Source of the DNA: Methanosuratincolales archaeon
GTDB taxonomy: Archaea; Thermoproteota; Methanomethylicia; Methanomethylicales; Methanomethylicaceae
Length of the DNA stretch: 5,098 bases
Assembly: GCA_937930465.1 (NCBI GenBank)
Contig: CALGKV010000012.1
Coordinates: 1 to 5,098 of the forward strand
Direction: 5' to 3'
The notes beneath the pieces are model-generated. The model did no database searches and was not told where the DNA came from. It was given only the letters and a program-made list of their open reading frames with translations. Every line of letters starts with the position of its first letter. Positions within the stretch are counted from its first letter, which is position 1. Shown piece after piece: positions 4,905-5,098 of the stretch. A program made the position numbers and the translations under genes.

Positions 4905-5098
4905 TAAGGCTTTTTTCTTGCCAAACGAGCCAAAAATACAAAAAAAGAAGGAACGCTCAATGGTGGGAAAGTCTGCGCCCCTTCCGAATCTCTTGATTCT
5001 TACTCTACCTGTGATAAAATAAGCAGTTCTGGAATTGAATTCATGTCTGGGCCCGGAATCATGCCTCCCTTCAAATGCCTAATTAACTGAATTCAATT
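4905..5098. other. AT-rich intergenic region without a recognisable gene
   Basis: This stretch has homopolymer tracts (T6 at 4911-4916, A5 at 4932-4936, A7 at 4940-4946), a short inverted repeat GAATC/GATTC (4986-4999), and an 11-bp inverted repeat near the right edge. Reading frames with start codons are at most about 20 codons (for example ATG 4960 and ATG 5043). No tRNA, rRNA or CRISPR pattern is visible. It probably holds upstream sequence of the PiT gene and the flank of a gene beyond the window. Confidence 0.5.
5033..5098. repeat. 11-bp perfect inverted repeat, each arm containing the palindrome TGAATTCA
   Basis: AATTGAATTCA (5033-5043) and TGAATTCAATT (5088-5098) are exact reverse complements separated by 44 bp. 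Each arm includes the 8-bp palindrome TGAATTCA (5036-5043 and 5088-5095), so the element can also be seen as two copies of one site, 52 bp apart. The right arm touches the end of the window and may extend further. Confidence 0.6.

Noticed and set aside
4960..5022. 20-codon reading frame from ATG 4960 on the plus strand
   Set aside because: Too short, without a ribosome-binding site, and in non-coding-looking sequence.
4878..5078. A 67-codon open stretch on the minus strand upstream of the PiT gene
   Set aside because: It has no ATG, GTG or TTG at a sensible position, is not preceded by a ribosome-binding site, and translates to a low-complexity, Phe/Arg-rich peptide crossing the T-tracts and promoter.
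5010..5090. Possible box C/D guide RNA (GTGATAA near 5011 and CTGA at 5087)
   Set aside because: Box C has a mismatch, the spacing is too long for an archaeal C/D RNA, and internal D'/C' boxes and terminal pairing are not evident.
1..5098. An undescribed defence, mobile or biosynthetic system
   Set aside because: All five complete genes and the partial one fall in known families with normal motifs. No transposase, integrase, toxin-antitoxin, CRISPR repeat, or abrupt compositional change was seen.

Overview
The window looks like an ordinary chromosomal stretch of an archaeon. Three things point there. One gene encodes an ESCRT-III/Snf7-type CdvB cell-division protein. The intergenic regions carry TATA-like boxes followed closely by start codons or short leaders. 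The transporter and its putative partner are of common archaeal types (short PiT, DUF47). CdvB together with a DnaJ chaperone suggests a TACK- or Asgard-type lineage. Hyperthermophilic Crenarchaeota usually lack DnaJ, so a Nitrososphaeria/Thaumarchaeota-related or Bathyarchaeia-like organism is the best guess. That placement is inference. GC content is moderate, and arginine is often encoded by AGG/AGA.

Layout from left to right. (1) Positions 1-182 hold the last 59 codons of dnaJ on the + strand. (2) A short regulatory region (183-263) has a TATA-like box flanked by two small inverted repeats. (3) A two-gene + strand operon, lutA (264-980) and lutB (985-2277), encodes iron-sulfur subunits of a LutABC-type lactate/2-hydroxyacid oxidation system. 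The third subunit (LutC) and a flavin dehydrogenase are not in the window. (4) cdvB (2274-2903) is on the - strand and is tail-to-tail with lutB; the two stop codons overlap. (5) A divergent promoter region (2904-3021) serves cdvB and a DUF47/PhoU-like gene (3022-3705, +). (6) A 124-bp convergent gap with T-rich tracts separates this gene from a PiT-family phosphate permease (3830-4840, -). (7) The last 258 bp (4841-5098) contain the permease promoter, AT-rich tracts and, at the right edge, an 11-bp inverted repeat; no credible gene is visible there.

Functionally there are three unrelated modules: electron transfer from 2-hydroxyacid oxidation (LutAB), ESCRT-type membrane remodelling (CdvB), and phosphate uptake (DUF47 plus PiT). 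The DUF47 and PiT genes are often adjacent and co-transcribed in other prokaryotes. Here they face each other, each with its own promoter. I see no mobile element, CRISPR array, tRNA or rRNA, and no clear sign of an undescribed system. The points most worth a second look are the lut promoter architecture, the C-terminal tail of LutB, the reduced CdvB, the stop-over-stop gene junction, and the repeats at the right edge.
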